Shown here piece after piece: positions 62,570 through 64,000 of a stretch of 64,000 nucleotides of DNA. Within the stretch, counting starts at the first letter, position 1. Every line of letters begins with the position of its first letter. The notes below the pieces were generated by a model, which was given only the letters and a program-made list of their open reading frames with translations, did no database searches and was not told where the DNA came from. Position numbers and translations under genes: made by a program. The DNA lies in the NCBI RefSeq assembly GCF_009932725.1, contig NZ_BLJU01000016.1, forward strand, positions 1 to 64,000. The letters run 5' to 3'. This DNA is from Pseudomonas yangonensis. GTDB lineage: Bacteria; Pseudomonadota; Gammaproteobacteria; Pseudomonadales; Pseudomonadaceae.

Positions 62570-63232
62570 TCATCTGTTCTTGAGCCATTTTTTGAGATCG
62601 CGGGCGAAGCGTTCGGCCTCGCGCTTTCCGTTACTGCGCGCGTAGCCAGCTAGCCAGCTATCAAGGTGTTGTTGCGTCAACCAGTCGATATCTTCCGCGT
62701 AGCGCAGGATATGCTGCAGGTTGCGGCGCCGTTTCCATGATGCGAGCGGGCCTCCCTCCAGCTTCATGTCCGAGAGGTCGATCAAGCCGAAGGTGCCGTC
62801 CGGCAGGTGCAGCACGTTGCCCAGATGCAGGGAGCGAAAGTAGACGCCATGCTGGTGAAGTTCACCTAGAAAGGTGCCGAATTTCGCCACCAGCTCTGTG
62901 CGCGCTGCAGCATCCTGCTGGCGTAGCTGGTCACGCAAGGTGTCACCTGGCAGGGGCTGGTAACGCACAGCGCTCAAGCGGCATTGGCTGATCATCAGAA
63001 CATCAAGAACGTTCGGTGCGGTGATGCCGAGGCGTAGCAGACCTTGCGCATTGTCCGCAAAGCGCTGTGCCGGCAAGTTCCAGAGGTCCGAAGACAGTAG
63101 CCTCTTGCGCCGATAGAGCTTCAGGAAGTCGCCGCCCTGCAGGCGCGCTACCTTGACGCCCAGGCCGTCCTCTTCGATGGTTTTGGCGCCCTCCAGCAGT
63201 GCGCTCAACTGCGCCGCGTTGATTCGTCTCAT
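62570..63232 (-). CDS. Kinase-fold protein beside waaL, altered catalytic loop
   Basis: 220 residues. ATP-site lysine in DFLKLYRRKRLLS. The catalytic loop reads GVYFRSLHLGNVLHL: HRD has become FRS, so the catalytic Asp is missing, while Asn and the metal Asp in FGLIDLSDMKLEG stay. A similar protein lies between msbA and waaL in P. aeruginosa, as recalled. It may be a pseudokinase that assists O-antigen ligation or core modification. Its start overlaps the waaL stop by 4 bases (ATGA), so it is translated with waaL. Confidence 0.82.
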   Translation of the reverse strand: MRRINAAQLSALLEGAKTIEEDGLGVKVARLQGGDFLKLYRRKRLLSSDLWNLPAQRFADNAQGLLRLGITAPNVLDVLMISQCRLSAVRYQPLPGDTLRDQLRQQDAAARTELVAKFGTFLGELHQHGVYFRSLHLGNVLHLPDGTFGLIDLSDMKLEGGPLASWKRRRNLQHILRYAEDIDWLTQQHLDSWLAGYARSNGKREAERFARDLKKWLKNR

Positions 63233-64000
63233 GCCTGGGTCTGTCGGTGTCGGATGGAAAGGGCGCCCAACAATGCCAATGGAATCCAGATCAGAAACCA
63301 GCTTTCATTGGGGCGTGACAGATAATTGCCGCCTTCGGTCAGGCCAGCGCATAAGCCATAGATCAGTAGTGCCGAAGCGATCTGGAATTGTGGCAGCGCG
63401 CGCAGCTGCAGGCAGCGCACCAGCGCGAACCCGTACATGACCGTCCATACACCAAGCCCGATCATGCCCAGTTCGAGAAGAACTGCAAGCTCGACGTTAT
63501 GAGGATCGTGAAGAAGGTGTCCGACGCCGCGGATATCGAACTCGAACTTGCTTTCATAACCGGCGCCTAGCCAAAAATGTTGACCAGCCTGGTGCCAGGC
63601 GTCACTCCACAATTCAGGGCGGAATGACATGCCGCGCTGCAGAATAATTTCTGGCGCGACGAGATAGGCTGCGCCTGCGCCGAGCAGCAGTGCAGTAACG
63701 AGATATACGGCCCGTTTGCCACTCATCAAAAGCATCCAGATACTGGTCAGGTATAACCCCATCAGCGGTGTGCGTGAGCCCGTGGCGAGCAGTGCAGCCA
63801 GCAGAGGCATCGCCATTGCTAGCGGCAGCCAGTCGTGACGCTCGTTGCGCGACAGCCACACCGCGACCCAGTAGGTGCACAGGAAGCCGAGAACGTGAGA
63901 GGTTAGCAAGGGGTTGCGCAGGGCGCCGGTTCCGATCAATCGCGCACTCGGCGTTGCGCTGTGCAGGAACCAGGCGACATTGATTAGGGCGGCCAGTGCA
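63229..64000 (-). CDS. waaL: O-antigen ligase WaaL, C-terminal part, cut by the window end
   Basis: At least 256 residues are present; the frame runs open past base 64000, so the start is outside the window. Several hydrophobic helices are seen (LLTSHVLGFLCTYWVAVWL, LAMAMPLLAALLATG, AVYLVTALLLGAGAAYLV). The large periplasmic loop ends with HLLHDPHNVELAVLLELGMIGL, which holds the conserved His of the Wzy_C ligase family. It attaches O-antigen from undecaprenyl diphosphate to the lipid A-core in the periplasm. TGSRTPLMGLYLT provides conserved Arg residues near the active site. Confidence 0.9.
   Translation of the reverse strand, partial: ALAALINVAWFLHSATPSARLIGTGALRNPLLTSHVLGFLCTYWVAVWLSRNERHDWLPLAMAMPLLAALLATGSRTPLMGLYLTSIWMLLMSGKRAVYLVTALLLGAGAAYLVAPEIILQRGMSFRPELWSDAWHQAGQHFWLGAGYESKFEFDIRGVGHLLHDPHNVELAVLLELGMIGLGVWTVMYGFALVRCLQLRALPQFQIASALLIYGLCAGLTEGGNYLSRPNESWFLIWIPLALLGALSIRHRQTQA

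Noticed and set aside
39338..64000. Possible wzx/wzy O-antigen synthesis locus
   Set aside because: No Wzx-type flippase, Wzy polymerase, Wzz or nucleotide-sugar synthesis gene is seen; msbA and waaL point to core assembly and ligation instead.
1..64000. tRNA, rRNA, riboswitch, prophage, toxin-antitoxin or defence genes
   Set aside because: None was recognised by reading; gaps between genes are short and filled as described.

Overview
The window is chromosomal DNA from a gamma-proteobacterium of the genus Pseudomonas in the broad sense. I infer this from the proteins (GltB, HemE, DipA, AceE/AceF, WaaF/C/G/P and WapO all read as Pseudomonas-type), the high GC content with strong third-position bias, and a gene order (msrA, dipA, aceF, aceE, glnE, ilvE, waaF, waaC, waaG, waaP, wapP, wapQ, wapO) that I recall from P. 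aeruginosa. The three-lipoyl AceF and the accessory sugar genes differ from P. aeruginosa, so a member of the P. mendocina / oleovorans / alcaligenes side of the genus is my best guess. No search was run.

Layout. Bases 1-11200 hold the end of a SPOR-domain protein, the glutamate synthase pair gltBD, hemE, a small lipoprotein, an orphan ParA-type ATPase, a universal stress protein, a thioesterase-like protein and thioredoxin 2. Bases 11250-20000, all on the minus strand, hold membrane proteins (a SLC13/DASS-type transporter with TrkA-C domains, the MscK-type mechanosensitive channel, a NhaP2-type K+/H+ antiporter) and the SelO pseudokinase/AMPylase. Bases 20100-30300 hold an acyl-CoA dehydrogenase, a nitronate monooxygenase, rlmJ (plus strand), an HD-GYP protein, a YjfB-like small protein, msrA, the GGDEF/EAL protein DipA and two small envelope proteins. 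Bases 30400-39300 are core metabolism: aceF and aceE (minus), then glnE and ilvE (plus).

Bases 39338-64000 are a 25-kb lipopolysaccharide assembly region. Its conserved half (39338-48236) is a tightly packed operon: heptosyltransferases waaF and waaC, glycosyltransferase waaG, four consecutive kinase-fold genes (waaP, wapP, wapQ and a double-kinase gene) and the carbamoyltransferase wapO. Its variable half (48239-64000) holds a polysaccharide pyruvyltransferase-family protein, nine glycosyltransferase-type genes, a kinase, the lipid A-core flippase msbA, a further kinase-like gene with a non-canonical active site and the 3' part of waaL (O-antigen ligase). Together these would build and decorate the inner core, extend the outer core, flip the lipid A-core, and join O-antigen. 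The variable half carries a duplicated GT4-GT2 gene pair, a gene inserted on the opposite strand and an AT-rich junction, all pointing to lineage-specific rebuilding of the outer core.

No rRNA, tRNA, CRISPR array, insertion sequence, prophage or toxin-antitoxin pair was seen. No gene-free stretch is longer than 300 bases; the longest (450-687, 13040-13279, 35077-35347, 49322-49543) are described below. Many long frames opposite or within these genes were rejected as shadows of GC-rich coding sequence.
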